The position numbers and the translations under genes are program-made. From Bimuria novae-zelandiae CBS 107.79 (lineage: Eukaryota; Ascomycota; Dothideomycetes; Pleosporales; Didymosphaeriaceae), in contig ML976662.1 in the NCBI GenBank assembly GCA_010015655.1, forward strand, positions 330,255 to 394,254: a DNA stretch of 64,000 bases. Direction: 5' to 3'. Shown here piece after piece: positions 34,301 to 43,758 of the stretch. Numbering within the stretch: position 1 is the first letter of the stretch; every line of letters starts with the position of its first letter. The notes under the pieces are model-generated. The model did not search any database and was not told where the DNA came from. It worked only from the letters and a program-made list of their open reading frames with translations.

Positions 34301-36700
34301 CACTCTGTGACCTGGTGGTTCCTGCTAGCGTCTGCTAAGGGTATTTCTCGTTTTTTAACTATTTATTGCGAGACTATATTATTAATAGGTCTTTTATCTA
34401 TTATTATATTCTATCGATGCGTAAGTCTTACTTATAATATATAGTTATAGCGCTTAAAGGTTATAGGGTTATGCTTTCTTAACTAAGGTAGTTCTAAAAT
34501 TACGTTATAATTAGCTTTTTTTAATAATATTAAGAGTAATTAGTTCCTAGTATTTATAAATTGCAAGAGTAGTTTTAATCTTGTATTTAAGTATTGCTTT
34601 AGTAGGTATTAGTTATTTATTTATAATTTATATAGTATAGGATATAGCCTTCTTGTGCTTATAGAGTCCTGCTCTATTAAGTACTTTTTTTAATATATAG
34701 CTCTCCTGTGCTCTTAAGTCTAGCATGGCTTTTATTAATGTTCTTTTAAGCCGTACTAGTAGCTTAATTAATACCTAGCTATTAGTAATATTTACTTCTT
34801 TAAAGGCGTTCTCTTGCCTAAGCCTAGGTCTAAAAAAGACATCTTCTTTATTACTAGCTCCGTTGGCTTAAGGCGTCTTTCCTTGTTTTTTTTCTTAAGG
34901 CTATTACTAAGCCTTTTCTTAAAAAGCTTTACTATCTTTATTCATTATTACTAATTTAATCTTAAGGGTCGTAGTTCTTTTAAGTATATAATTAAATTTA
35001 TACTTTTTCTTTTAATTCTTATATTTCTCGTAATTAGGATGCAAGCACGTATACTATATATCTAATATATATTTTTTATTAACTAATAGTAATAGTACTT
35101 AGTTTAGTACTTAATTAAAGTATAAAAAGTATCGCGTTTCGCGTTTATTTTAAAGGTGAACATTATAACAGGCGATAGGGCAGTTAAACTACACTTATTA
35201 ATATTACTAATATATTTAGGGAAATTAGCTATATTCCTTAGCTTAGTAATATGTGGTACATTAGTTTTATTTATAGAGAGTCTATTGTATAGTTCTATGT
35301 GTAGGGTTGCGGTAGTCTAGGTCGTACTAAAGTTTATAGTTTAGGTTTTTATTTAGATTCTTCTTCTTAAAGTTTTTATATTAATAATAGTGGTCTGCCT
35401 ATTCAGGTGCTATTTTACTAACTAAATTAGGTTAGTAAGCATGGTAAAGTGCTGCTTTATAGTTTTTATCTTAATATTTTATTATTATAAAACTAAAATC
35501 TCTTTCCCTTAGTTAGTGTTCTTCTAAGAAGTTAAAAATATTTACTATCTTATTAGTAATTAGTTTACTCTAGCTAAGGTAAGGTATAAGAGATTAAGGT
35601 ACTAGCTTTTTCTCTTTCTTATCTAGACCTTTATATGCATTCTTGTACAGTTAGGAGTCAAGTAACCCTAATTATTCTAAGTTTTTATTATAGATGTTAA
35701 TTTATTTAATAGCACTTACTACCTGCAATTCTTTATTAGTTATGTTATTAATAATTAGTACGTTTAACTGCCTAGTAACCTTATTCTTAGATCTATAATT
35801 CCTGGCTATGTGGCCTGGTTTGCTATATATATAGCAGAGTCGTGCCCCGGTCCCTTGTTTGTAGGTTCTATCTAGGGTATATCCTCTTTTAGACTTGTAA
35901 AAGCCTTTTGCCTTTCCTATCCTTTTCTCTATTACGTTAACTTAGTAGTACTAGATTCCTTCTATTAGTTAGTAACTATAGTTAGCTTAGTTCTTTTACT
36001 ATTATTATTATTTAGGGTTATAATAGTTATCTTTTATCGCAGGTGGTTTATAGCCTTTTTTATTTTAGTACTAGTGTAGGTCGTGTTCTAGTTTATACTA
36101 TTTATTATTAATTTAAGTTACTTTTACTACAAGTTTTTATAAGGTATTAGTTTTATTTTACTACGTAATAATTCTTTACGCACGTGTCGCTTTAGTGCTT
36201 TATAAAATATAATTATAAAACTATTATTATTTTATATAACTTAATTAGTATTCTTGCGGAATTTAGATTTATATTTAGCTACTAAATAAGTTTATTTAAG
36301 TTATTAGATATTTCGTTTAGCAATAGCTTTCTAATTAGTAATTCTAAAGTATTATTTAACTTTAGTACAAAAAGTATTATAATTTTATATAATTTTATCT
36401 ATAGCGTTGCCTTCTATGTTAGCTCTAGCTAGGTATTAATTAACATAAGGATAAATCTACTTAAAGGCATCTCCCTTTATATAGGTAAAAGTAAATATAG
36501 TCTTATTTATATCTTCCTATTCTTTTTTTATTCTGTAAAAGCATAAGTTAAGTTACAAGATCTATAGCTCCGTATAATTATATTTATTATAAAAGAAGTT
36601 AAGTTTTTTATAAAAGCTTCTTATTTTTTTTAGCTATAGTAATACTTGCTCCTTTAGAAGTATCTATTTATGTATTTATTATATTAGTAAAAAAAAGTAT
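31330..36700 (-). pseudogene. Gag-Pol of B1, heavily decayed
   Basis: Minus-strand RT at about 33600-34100, with YIDNILVFSENE at 33670-33700 (YxDD changed to YIDN). Integrase lies leftward (about 32900-31900) and gag rightward; a zinc-knuckle-like GHIARN region is suggested near 35790-35840. Stops in every stretch of 20 codons. The same layout is seen in B2. Confidence 0.75.
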
Positions 36701-36730
36701 CGTTAACACTTATATTAAGGGTGTTTAAAA

Positions 36731-37084
36731 TGTTAAACCGTAAGGGGTAGCTAGTTTTAAAGTAGTAAGGGTTAGTTCTTAGGTAAGTGTATTAATAGCT
36801 TACGCGTATTAATAGGACGTTAGTATTAAAAGTATATACAGTATAATTAAATTAATAAGAGAGTCTAAGTAGAATCCAAATAATAGATTAGCAAACAGGT
36901 TAAACATAATAATAGGAGCCTACCATCGCATTCTTATATACAGGTCTTGGACTGCTGTCTGGCGAGCGGTCACGTGACTTAGCGCCTTGAGGCGTAGTCG
37001 CAAATAACCAGTCATTCCTAGCGAATAACGCGAGGGGTTAAGTACGAAACCGGCACAGCCTTCCTTAGATCTCAGATCCTAACA
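36731..37084 (-). repeat. 5' LTR of B1 (354 bp)
   Basis: TGTTAAACCGTAAGG to CAGATCCTAACA, both ends unmutated. GTCACGTGAC at 36969-36978. Confidence 0.92.
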
Positions 37085-37291
37085 AAAACCTCTATAAAGC
37101 CTAAAAAGTAGTCTATATTAGTATTAGAACTGTTATCTAAATAGGCCCGCCAGCATATTTAGATAGTAGTTAAGGAAATAAAGGCAGGTCTCTAGGGACA
37201 GCTAGTCTTATTTTGCAGGATAAAGCGGGGCGGAGCAGATCAGCAATAATCCGGGACGAGTCGGGAGAAATCGCGGCTGAAACCGAGTAGG
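37085..37291 (+). pseudogene. LINE ORF2 C-terminal tail and 3' end
   Basis: Continues the LINE after the AAAAC duplication. The frame YINAIREVQNLYKA runs across the insertion point when B1 is removed. It matches the reverse LINE relic at 2765-3020. Confidence 0.6.
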
Positions 37292-37323
37292 AATCAATCA
37301 ATCTATCAATCAATCAATCAACC
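37292..37323. repeat. (TCAA)n tail of the LINE
   Basis: ATCAATCAATCTATCAATCA continues to 37323. Short tandem tails are usual 3' ends for non-LTR retrotransposons, and the reverse relic ends the same way. Confidence 0.7.
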
Positions 37324-37754
37324 ATGAACGATCACATGATTGCTATTTTAGCAACTCTGTTGCTAGGTGTCATGCCAGGCTGCCCTTCCTGTAATGTCCA
37401 CGCAATAGATCGAGCCAGCCAGGTGCTGATGCAGCCTCTTCCTCCAAACGTGCCTAGGACAAATACCGCCGAGCGTCACGCTGCCGCCTAAGGATGGCCT
37501 ACGCGTCGTCTCCATCCTGCGCGTCGCGCCCGCCCTTAATTAGCAATTGCACTAATCAGATCAGTCAAACTGCAGCCCCCAACTAGCTATCACATGAACC
37601 ACGCCGCAGAACAAAACAAATTCTTAGTTACCGCATTTTACTCTATTTAAACGCCTTACCTCATTCATAATGCAATGTCAGTACTGCCTGTTCATTCAAC
37701 TTTCTTTATATCTTTCAATACCAAGCCTCAAACACCCTGCGCTACGCGAGACCA
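37324..37754 (+). promoter_or_regulatory. Upstream region of the 148-aa gene
   Basis: GC-normal, unmutated DNA with no ORF of note. CTCTATTTAAACGCC near 37641 is a plausible TATA-like element about 110 bp before the ATG, followed by pyrimidine-rich leader. TCACATGA occurs at 37332 and CACATGAA near 37590. Confidence 0.5.
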
Positions 37755-38252
37755 ATGTCGTACTATACATTGTCGATCGGAGTCTACGGGGACGGAGAAA
37801 ACCCGAATCACCGCTCACACTGGGGTTTTCTGATTTTCAGCGAAGGGAATCAGGTCGGAAACTTACTGCACGTACAGTTAATCTCTCTTCAAGGATTGAT
37901 TTATCAGTTCGAAACTCGAAGTGGTGTCCCACTGGAAAGCCAGACTTGTGAAGGGAGAGTACTCTTAGGTTATATCGAGTCCACGAAGTACAATCAGTTG
38001 GTGAAGATCATATCGGATGAGCCAGCACCACGAAATAACAAAGTGAGTTAAGTACACAGTTGCTAATGACTGAACGAATTCTAATTGCTCTAGGATCGGT
38101 GTCAAGACTGGACGCTTGAGTGCGTGATAGCACTCGAAGCCGAGGAGTTACTCCCTGCCGGTACCTCGAATTGGGTTCAAGGATTCGTTGGAAAGCCCTC
38201 TAAGGACGTTGCTGCGGCAGCAGGTGGAAGATGGACCGCAGCCAGAAAATAG
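37755..38252 (+). CDS. 148-aa small fungal protein with His-Trp-Gly and Cys-Gln-Asp-Trp motifs
   Basis: Two exons, 37755-38042 (96 codons) and 38094-38252 (52 codons plus TAG), joined in phase 0 across a 51-bp intron (GTGAGT, GCTAATGAC branch, TCTAG). The protein shows SHWGFLIF at residues 21-28, FETRSG around 52-57, CEGRVLLGYI around 65-74 and, at the start of exon 2, DRCQDWTLECVIALE (97-111), with a Gly/Trp-rich C-terminus. This layout resembles small uncharacterised fungal proteins with an early HW and a late CQDW motif (I think the DUF6914 type, from memory). No signal peptide or membrane segment. Open, spliced and unmutated, so very likely a functional host gene. It is convergent with the kinase gene, 39 bp apart. 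Confidence 0.82.
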
Positions 38253-38291
38253 AGATCGGTGCGATTAAGAGGATGTGGATTTAATCGAATA

Positions 38292-39125
38292 TTATAGCCC
38301 ACTGTATCGTACGAGCTCAAGCTCAAGCTCTGATAGTAAGGCGTAAGTGCCATCTGGTATCTTTGGAATTATGCGATCGATCATGGAAGACCACACAGCA
38401 TTCCGAGCGCGGGACTTTGCTTCGAAGTATTCCCGTTCTGGTATGCTGAACCCCGAAACTCCCATGTCCACGACGGCAACCACATTCAGTTGATCGTCAA
38501 CAAGTATATTGTCTGGGGTAAGATCTCCATGGCAGAATACAGCGCATCCATCACCAAGGCGCTGAATTCTTTCTATTAGATGCGCGTCATTGGCATCGAA
38601 TAGCCCATTAGGCCTGGAGTTCTGAAGTGCATCGATAAGCCCGTTGCAGTATTCTGTACGTGATCTGAAAGGGCCGTATTCCCGGTGTGGCATGTTTATT
38701 GCAGGCAGGTGTTGAAAAAAGATGTCGTGACATGGCTTGAAGCCCATAGATCCAAAAAAGTCGCCACGTAGATCCATCCAGCTCCTGACAAATCCCGATA
38801 GTTGTTCGGTCACCCTTTCCATCTGCACCTCGTCCATGATGTACAAGACGTCATAGAGCGGTCTTCCTTTAACCCTGGACATGAAGATGTTACCAATGCC
38901 ATCCTTTTCATAAGCCCCGAACACTTGCGGAACAGGCACATGAGTTAATGAGGCAACAAATCGCAATGCTTCTGCCTCTGAGACCTTCACGTTGGGCCCT
39001 CTTTTGAGTATCCGGTCAGAATCTTGCAGGTGCCATAAAGATTTGTCAATCTTGTCCACGGCGATGTTTTTGGCCCTTGTCATGTCGACGACAGTAGTAA
39101 GGTCGGTATCCAAAACAACCGGCAT
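38292..39125 (-). CDS. APH-family small-molecule kinase-like protein (277 aa)
   Basis: Single intact ORF without introns. ILKRGP (residues 39-44) is a plausible ATP-binding strand with Lys41, and EAEAL (50-54) sits where the helix C Glu is expected. VPVPQVFGAYE (63-73) and IFMSRVKGRPL (80-90) are typical hinge-region sequences of fungal phosphotransferases. The catalytic loop is FCHGDLTPDN (197-206), with Asp201 and Asn206; the metal-binding Asp is Asp220 in VVDMGVSGF, where family members usually have DWE. The family (PF01636-like) phosphorylates small molecules, and some fungal members have lost activity; the substrate cannot be told. Soluble, no targeting signal. It shares its 3' intergenic space with the 148-aa gene. 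Unmutated, so probably expressed. Confidence 0.85.
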   Translation of the reverse strand: MPVVLDTDLTTVVDMTRAKNIAVDKIDKSLWHLQDSDRILKRGPNVKVSEAEALRFVASLTHVPVPQVFGAYEKDGIGNIFMSRVKGRPLYDVLYIMDEVQMERVTEQLSGFVRSWMDLRGDFFGSMGFKPCHDIFFQHLPAINMPHREYGPFRSRTEYCNGLIDALQNSRPNGLFDANDAHLIERIQRLGDGCAVFCHGDLTPDNILVDDQLNVVAVVDMGVSGFSIPEREYFEAKSRARNAVWSSMIDRIIPKIPDGTYALLSELELELVRYSGL

Positions 39126-39212
39126 GGTAGGCTTTTCGGCAAAGAGGGCGTCTCTGACAGGGCCATTGTTAGCACAAAGAGAGATGTAATAGAAAGAAAG
39201 ACAGGCTTACTG

Positions 39213-39275
39213 TGGAGGAGGCGGAAGAGGCGGAGGAGGCGGAGGAGGCGGAGGAGGCGGAAGGGGAGAAGGAGG
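39213..39275. repeat. GGA/GGCGGA purine repeat upstream of the kinase gene
   Basis: About 60 bp of near-pure purine with GGCGGAGGAGGCGGAGGAGG-type units on the plus strand, 90-150 bp upstream of the kinase start. At least eight G-doublets or longer runs make a G-quadruplex or triplex possible. The template strand of the minus-strand gene is the G-rich one. Confidence 0.75.
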
Positions 39276-39502
39276 ACTAATTAAGGCCATGAAAAAGGGG
39301 AGCTTGCAAGAACGAAAGCTGGTATGTTATGGTGTTGCGGCAATCGAGCAACGCGCCGCTCAGAAGAATGACGGATAGCAAGAGCGGCCTAGGAGGCAGG
39401 ATGGAGACGACGCGCAGGCCACCCTTAGGCGGCTACGTAACGCTCGGAGGAGGCTCGCTTAAATTTCCTCTAGATCTGTGGCGGTGCTGTGGCTTCGGCT
39501 TA
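39276..39502. other. GC-normal DNA between the kinase gene and Fot1/pogo-like copy 2
   Basis: Unmutated, contains a 73-codon open frame that continues into the transposon repeat and has no motif. Probably distal promoter of the kinase or spacer. Confidence 0.4.
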
Positions 39503-41392
39503 CTCGCCCCACACGCCAACCGGAGGTTGGCCCTGCGCAGCCTAACGTAACTTCGCAGCCTAACGTAACTTTTCGTCGCGGATTTTTCTATTTTTTTAAT
39601 AAATAACCTATAACTATGCCTAAATATTATAGTAAAAGCTATAAAATTAAGTAGCGTATCTCTAATTATCTCTCTAGTTTTTCTGGCTTAGAAATACCTA
39701 ATTTTGCAGCTGTAGCACGCGAATGGAGCGTGCCTGTTTCGCAACTTCGAGCGCGCGCTAGAGGCCGGATTAGCCGCTATAACCGTAGCGGCACGAATCT
39801 ACGACTCTTAGAGACCTAGGATAAAGCGCTAAAGTTATATATACGTTACTATAACACTATTAGCATGCTATACCTTATACTATAGTTAAATAGTGCTACT
39901 TAATATATCCTTAATCGCGCGTACCCTAATAGTAAAGCTCCCTTACTTAGTAAGGACTAGCTATCGTAATAGCTATTAAGAAATCTAGACTGTCGCCGCA
40001 TGAAGCAGAAGTCGCAGTATATTAATTATATAGTAATAATAACGTTTAAAGCTTATAGCTATTATTTTATTAAGCTTAAAAAGGTAATATACACCTACGG
40101 CGTCACCCTATTAGACACCTATAATATAGACGAAACCGGCTTCCGCATAGGCGTTAGTAGTAATTAATAGATTATTACTATAAAGTTTAATTATTTTTAT
40201 ATCTCTGCGTTAGAGACGTCGCGCGATTATATTATAAGTATTAAATTAATCTCTAGTAATAGAGAGGTGCTTAAACCTATGCTTATTATATAGGCCATTA
40301 ATCACCTTTATTACTAGTATACAAATACGGCGCTGCCTAATAGCTATATAATTGCTATATTAACATTAGGATACGCTAATAACTCTATCTTAATAGAGTA
40401 GCTAAAGTTTTTTAAAATATAAACGCGCGCGCGCCAGAAAGGCGTATAGTAATTACTTATATTTAATAGATTTAGTAGCTACCTTACTATTAAGTTTATA
40501 TAGTTCTGCAATAATTATAAGATACTCTCTTTCTTACTATTACTATATTTATTACATTATCTACAGCCTCTAGACGTCGTCTGTTTTTAGCTATTAAAGC
40601 AGAATTATAAAAAGGCTATAGAGATAGCCACCCGAACTAGCTACATAGACTTTAATAAAGTTAAATTTCTACATGCGATCCATAGGATTAGGATAGATAT
40701 ATTTAAGCGTAGCACAATCCTAAGCGCCTGGGAGAAAGCTAGGATTTTTCCATTTAATCTAGAGCTTGTTTACATGAAGCTACCAGCACCTATCCAGACG
40801 CTATCCCTATTAGTTCTATCCGCTATTAATTCGAGCCCTATTGCTAATACACCTATAGCATATTAGCGGCAGCATCAAAAAATGTCGCGCGCCCTAGAGA
40901 GAAGCAATATATTAAGCAGGAGGCTTATAAAATTCCTAGAAAGCTTATAATTACTAATTAATAGTCTCGCGCTGGCCTAGTGCGACCTTATAGATATTAC
41001 CGCAGTAGCTTAATAACGCTAAAAAAGGTAGATTAAAGATAAAAAGTAGGTATAAAAAGGTAGCGTAGTAACTATTAAAGCAGCGCGATAAGTAATTAAT
41101 TAACGTGTAAAGCTTAAGGCTTAAAAGGTTACTTAAAAGGCTATAAAAACGTTTAAGGACGCCCACTTGCAGAGCCTATAAAATTAGCCCTAATAGGTCC
41201 TATCTCTTAGAGAGATAACTGTAGATCCTGCCCTACTTGCTACACTAACTCTACTGTATATTAGCCTATATAATTGAAGTCTACGCTGTCAAAAGACTAG
41301 ATCAATTTCGATTCTCTATACAAAGTTACGTTGGGCTGCGAAGTTACGTTGGGCTGCGCAGGGCCAACCTCCGGTTGGCGTGTGGGGCGAGT
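39503..41392 (+). mobile_element. Fot1/pogo-like element, copy 2 (1890 bp)
   Basis: TA duplication at 39501-39502 and 41393-41394. The inverted repeats begin CTCGCCCCACACGCCAACC and are nearly perfect for about 70 bp, including a doubled CAGCCTAACGTAACTT block. Same length and organisation as copy 1, but the outer 15 bp of the repeat differ (copy 1: CCCGCGCCACTCGCC). Confidence 0.92.
39615..41277 (+). pseudogene. Fot1/pogo-like transposase, copy 2, RIP-inactivated
   Basis: Starts MPKYYSKSYKIK, then FAAVAREWSVP in the helix-turn-helix. The first catalytic block is preserved as YNIDETGFRIGV near 40118. Stops of the TAG/TAA type are frequent, and the distance from ATG to the aligned stop is not a multiple of three, so there is at least one frameshift. 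The N-terminal 60 codons are less mutated than in copy 1. Confidence 0.85.
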
Positions 41393-41394
41393 AG

Positions 41395-41887
41395 TTATGG
41401 ACGGCGCAGGAAAAACGTTGCAGCTGCACGCCAAGGATGGAGCCGCTTCCGCTAATGTTAGCAAGTGTAAGTGCAACAGATCTTGGCAGCACCACATTCA
41501 ACACAGTCCGTCTGGCGGCCGATTCTTTGACCATCGCCAGCGACAAGCGCAGTCAGCAATCTTCAACGCTGACATCGGCCGGCGATTGCTATCTTTAGCG
41601 ATTAACCAACATCGCCAAAGATGGTCACCGCTAGCGACGCCAGTCACTATGATCTTTAGCGATCCGTGTTTTCTGGCGACGGACGCCTTACCTTCGGCTC
41701 GTTTCAGACTGATTCCTGCCCCTCCTTCTCGCCAACTAACCGCTTTCTCCATTCGACTTCGCGCCGACACTCCTGCATCCATCCTTCGATCCGGTCATTA
41801 TGGATCCAGCGCCGCACTGGGCGTTACGCTTCTCTCTCCATACCAATGGCCCCGCGGCCCAATTCTGTATGAGCGTTTGAGTGAAAG
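41395..41887. other. GC-normal island right of Fot1/pogo-like copy 2
   Basis: Unmutated, with repeated CGCCA/TGGCGA strings (for example CATCGCCAGCGAC, CATCGGCCGGCGAT, CATCGCCAAAGATGG). Overlapping open frames on both strands (up to 193 codons, partly generated by the transposon end) have no recognisable motif. Possibly promoter or 5' part of the transposase fragment that follows. Confidence 0.35.
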
Positions 41888-42510
41888 ATGGCTGGAACGC
41901 GCGACGAGCTGACCGCGTGGCGCAGACCATGCCAAGCCGGAAATTCTTCGGAGCCGGAGTCATCACCATCGGCAAAAATGATTCACCGATCTCCGATAAT
42001 AGTACACAAACGCGCGCTCTGTGAGGATTCTGTCAAGATCTCTGCTTGGTACAAGCTTGTACAGGAGACGCCGTTGCCACCAGGGACAGCAGCAGGCGCT
42101 AAGGCAGCATGGATAGCTAAGACGCCTTACACTACTACTTAGTGAGCAGCAGCCTAGGCTTATACGTGATCGTCTGCAGCGACAGTCTTAGAGTCCTATA
42201 AACCAAGATATCGCGCAGCTTGTTAAAGGCTGCCAGCTTGCAATAAACTCAGCAACGATCTTAGCAGAGGATAATAGAAGGCTATAAGCAGCTAACTATC
42301 GCCATAGAAAAAGGCAGGACAGACGCAGATAGTATATTGCCTCTGGAGGGGCTCTACAGGCTGAGGAAGGTTAAAGGCTGGCTGCAGAGGCTGGAAGGGT
42401 GCTCCAGCAGGTAGAGCAGGAGCACCGTGCAGGACGATTACGAGCACCACCTACATGCAGCAACTGCCACGAGCGAGGCCACAGAATGACCCAGTGTACC
42501 TAGAGATTAT
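41888..42510 (+). pseudogene. C-terminal fragment of another pogo-type transposase
   Basis: After an alanine-rich lead-in (AAWIAKTPY near 42090) the plus strand reads INQDIAQLVKGCQLAINSA near 42205, RHRKRQDRRR near 42302 and PPTCSNCHERGHRMTQC near 42455, a CCHC finger. This order (linker, LVKG, basic patch, terminal knuckle) is characteristic of the tail of fungal Fot1/pogo transposases. Frameshifts and TAG codons; the DDE core is absent. Confidence 0.6.
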
Positions 42511-43739
42511 AGCTATCATATAAATTCATCTATAACGTACATGCATAGCGAGTGGCCGGCCATAGCGATCGCCGTTGTTGTTACGTAAGCAGCGGTTGTT
42601 TCGCCACCAGGTGCCGCAATAATTCGGGAATTGATAGGGAGACCACCACTTTTACTAGTGGCACCACCCTGACTAAGCGTCACCATGACTAAGCCGCCAA
42701 CGCATAATATCGCGCTTCTAATAATATAAATAGAGGATTAATATTTTCAAAGGCGTAGTTACTAGATATATTTAAAATAAAATTCTATAGATTAATTAAT
42801 TAAATTAACTATCCTACCCGCGACCTACGGGGCACTAAGTCCTTATACAACCTTCTATATAGTAATTAGAATAGGTTAGAGGCCTTTTCTTATATCCTTA
42901 TAGCAGGCTACTCTTCTATAATAGTCTTTCTAATGCCTTAGCTTCTTTAACCTTAAATAATAAAGGACTCCTCTTCTTAACTTTACCTTAAAAGGTTAAA
43001 AAGGGCGAACAGCGATACTATATAGATATTAAAAAATAAGGTTTTAAGATTAGCCTAAACGAAATAGAATATTAGAATATATAATAGAATATAGAGAGAT
43101 TTAGTACTTATATAGAAAAGGTGTACTTCCTTAATCTCGATATCTAATTTTAATACTAATACATCTAAAATTTAATCGGAGCAAGACAATCCTATTATTT
43201 TACTAAAAATATTTATATATTAGGCTAATAGAGTTATTCCTATAGTCTATTTAACCTTATTATACTACTAAACTAAGAGAATAATAACGTACCTTAAAAT
43301 CCTGCAAATAATATTAATAAAAAGCGTCTTACTAAGGAATATGGAAATAAAAATGCGGTCCTAAGTAAGTGCTATAGTAAGAGTATTAAGCTACTCTTTA
43401 ACACTCTTCTCTATAAACTTAAACACTAACAAGATATTAGCTATAAAATTAGTAATCTAGTGCTTTATAGCAGCATGCGCTCCCTCTACTTATAAGTTTA
43501 TAGTAGTTCCTAGATATAGCTACTATTAGGACTATGCCACCACACATTTCTCTTAGTGTACAAGCTATATCTTATTAAAGTAGCGGAATACATGCTACTT
43601 ATCTGCAAGAAATACCTCTATCTTACTTTTAGCTTATTTATAGAGCCCCTTTATATGTGTGATACAAATCTTAATCTAGTAACTGAAGAAGTTATTATAT
43701 TCCTTATTTATTAAGAATTCCTGTAAGGGGCTGGATGCT
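42511..43739. other. Transposon edge and decayed DNA, no gene
   Basis: 42511-42700 is GC-normal, rich in GTGGCACCACC / CCACCACTTTTACTAGTGG symmetrical strings, and may be the terminus of the pogo fragment. From 42700 to 43739 it is TpA-rich with stops in all frames, and no motif is recognised. Confidence 0.35.
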
Positions 43740-43758
43740 TGTTAAGCCCTTCGGGATA

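Larger units (their letters stand above)
30327..37084 (-). mobile_element. Ty3/gypsy element B1 (6758 bp)
   Basis: LTRs 30327-30730 and 36731-37084, duplication AAAAC on both sides (30322-30326, 37085-37089). LTR ends are TGTTAAACCG and GATCCTAACA. On the minus strand a polypurine tract (GAAGGAAGGAGATAA) abuts the left LTR, which is therefore the 3' LTR. It inserted into the 3' part of the LINE. Confidence 0.93.
22150..37323 (+). mobile_element. Tad-like LINE split by three later insertions
   Basis: Segments 22150-23126, 23513-26102, 29353-30326 and 37085-37323 read in order as ORF1 zinc knuckles, endonuclease, reverse transcriptase and RNase H, and the element ends in a (TCAA)n tail. The gaps are a solo LTR (GAAAG duplication), an hAT element (TTAGCATC) and gypsy B1 (AAAAC). 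Removing them leaves about 4.8 kb plus an unresolved 5' end. Heavy RIP-type stops except in the RNase H part. Confidence 0.8.

Noticed and set aside
37670..37951. 93-codon open frame overlapping the 148-aa gene
   Set aside because: It starts in the leader and runs in another frame; the spliced frame from 37755 has conserved-looking motifs and a proper intron.
39276..39550. 73-codon open frame upstream of the kinase
   Set aside because: Runs into the transposon inverted repeat and has no motif.
41331..41975. Open frames up to 193 codons on both strands right of pogo-like copy 2
   Set aside because: They start in the transposon inverted repeat and overlap each other; no domain recognised.
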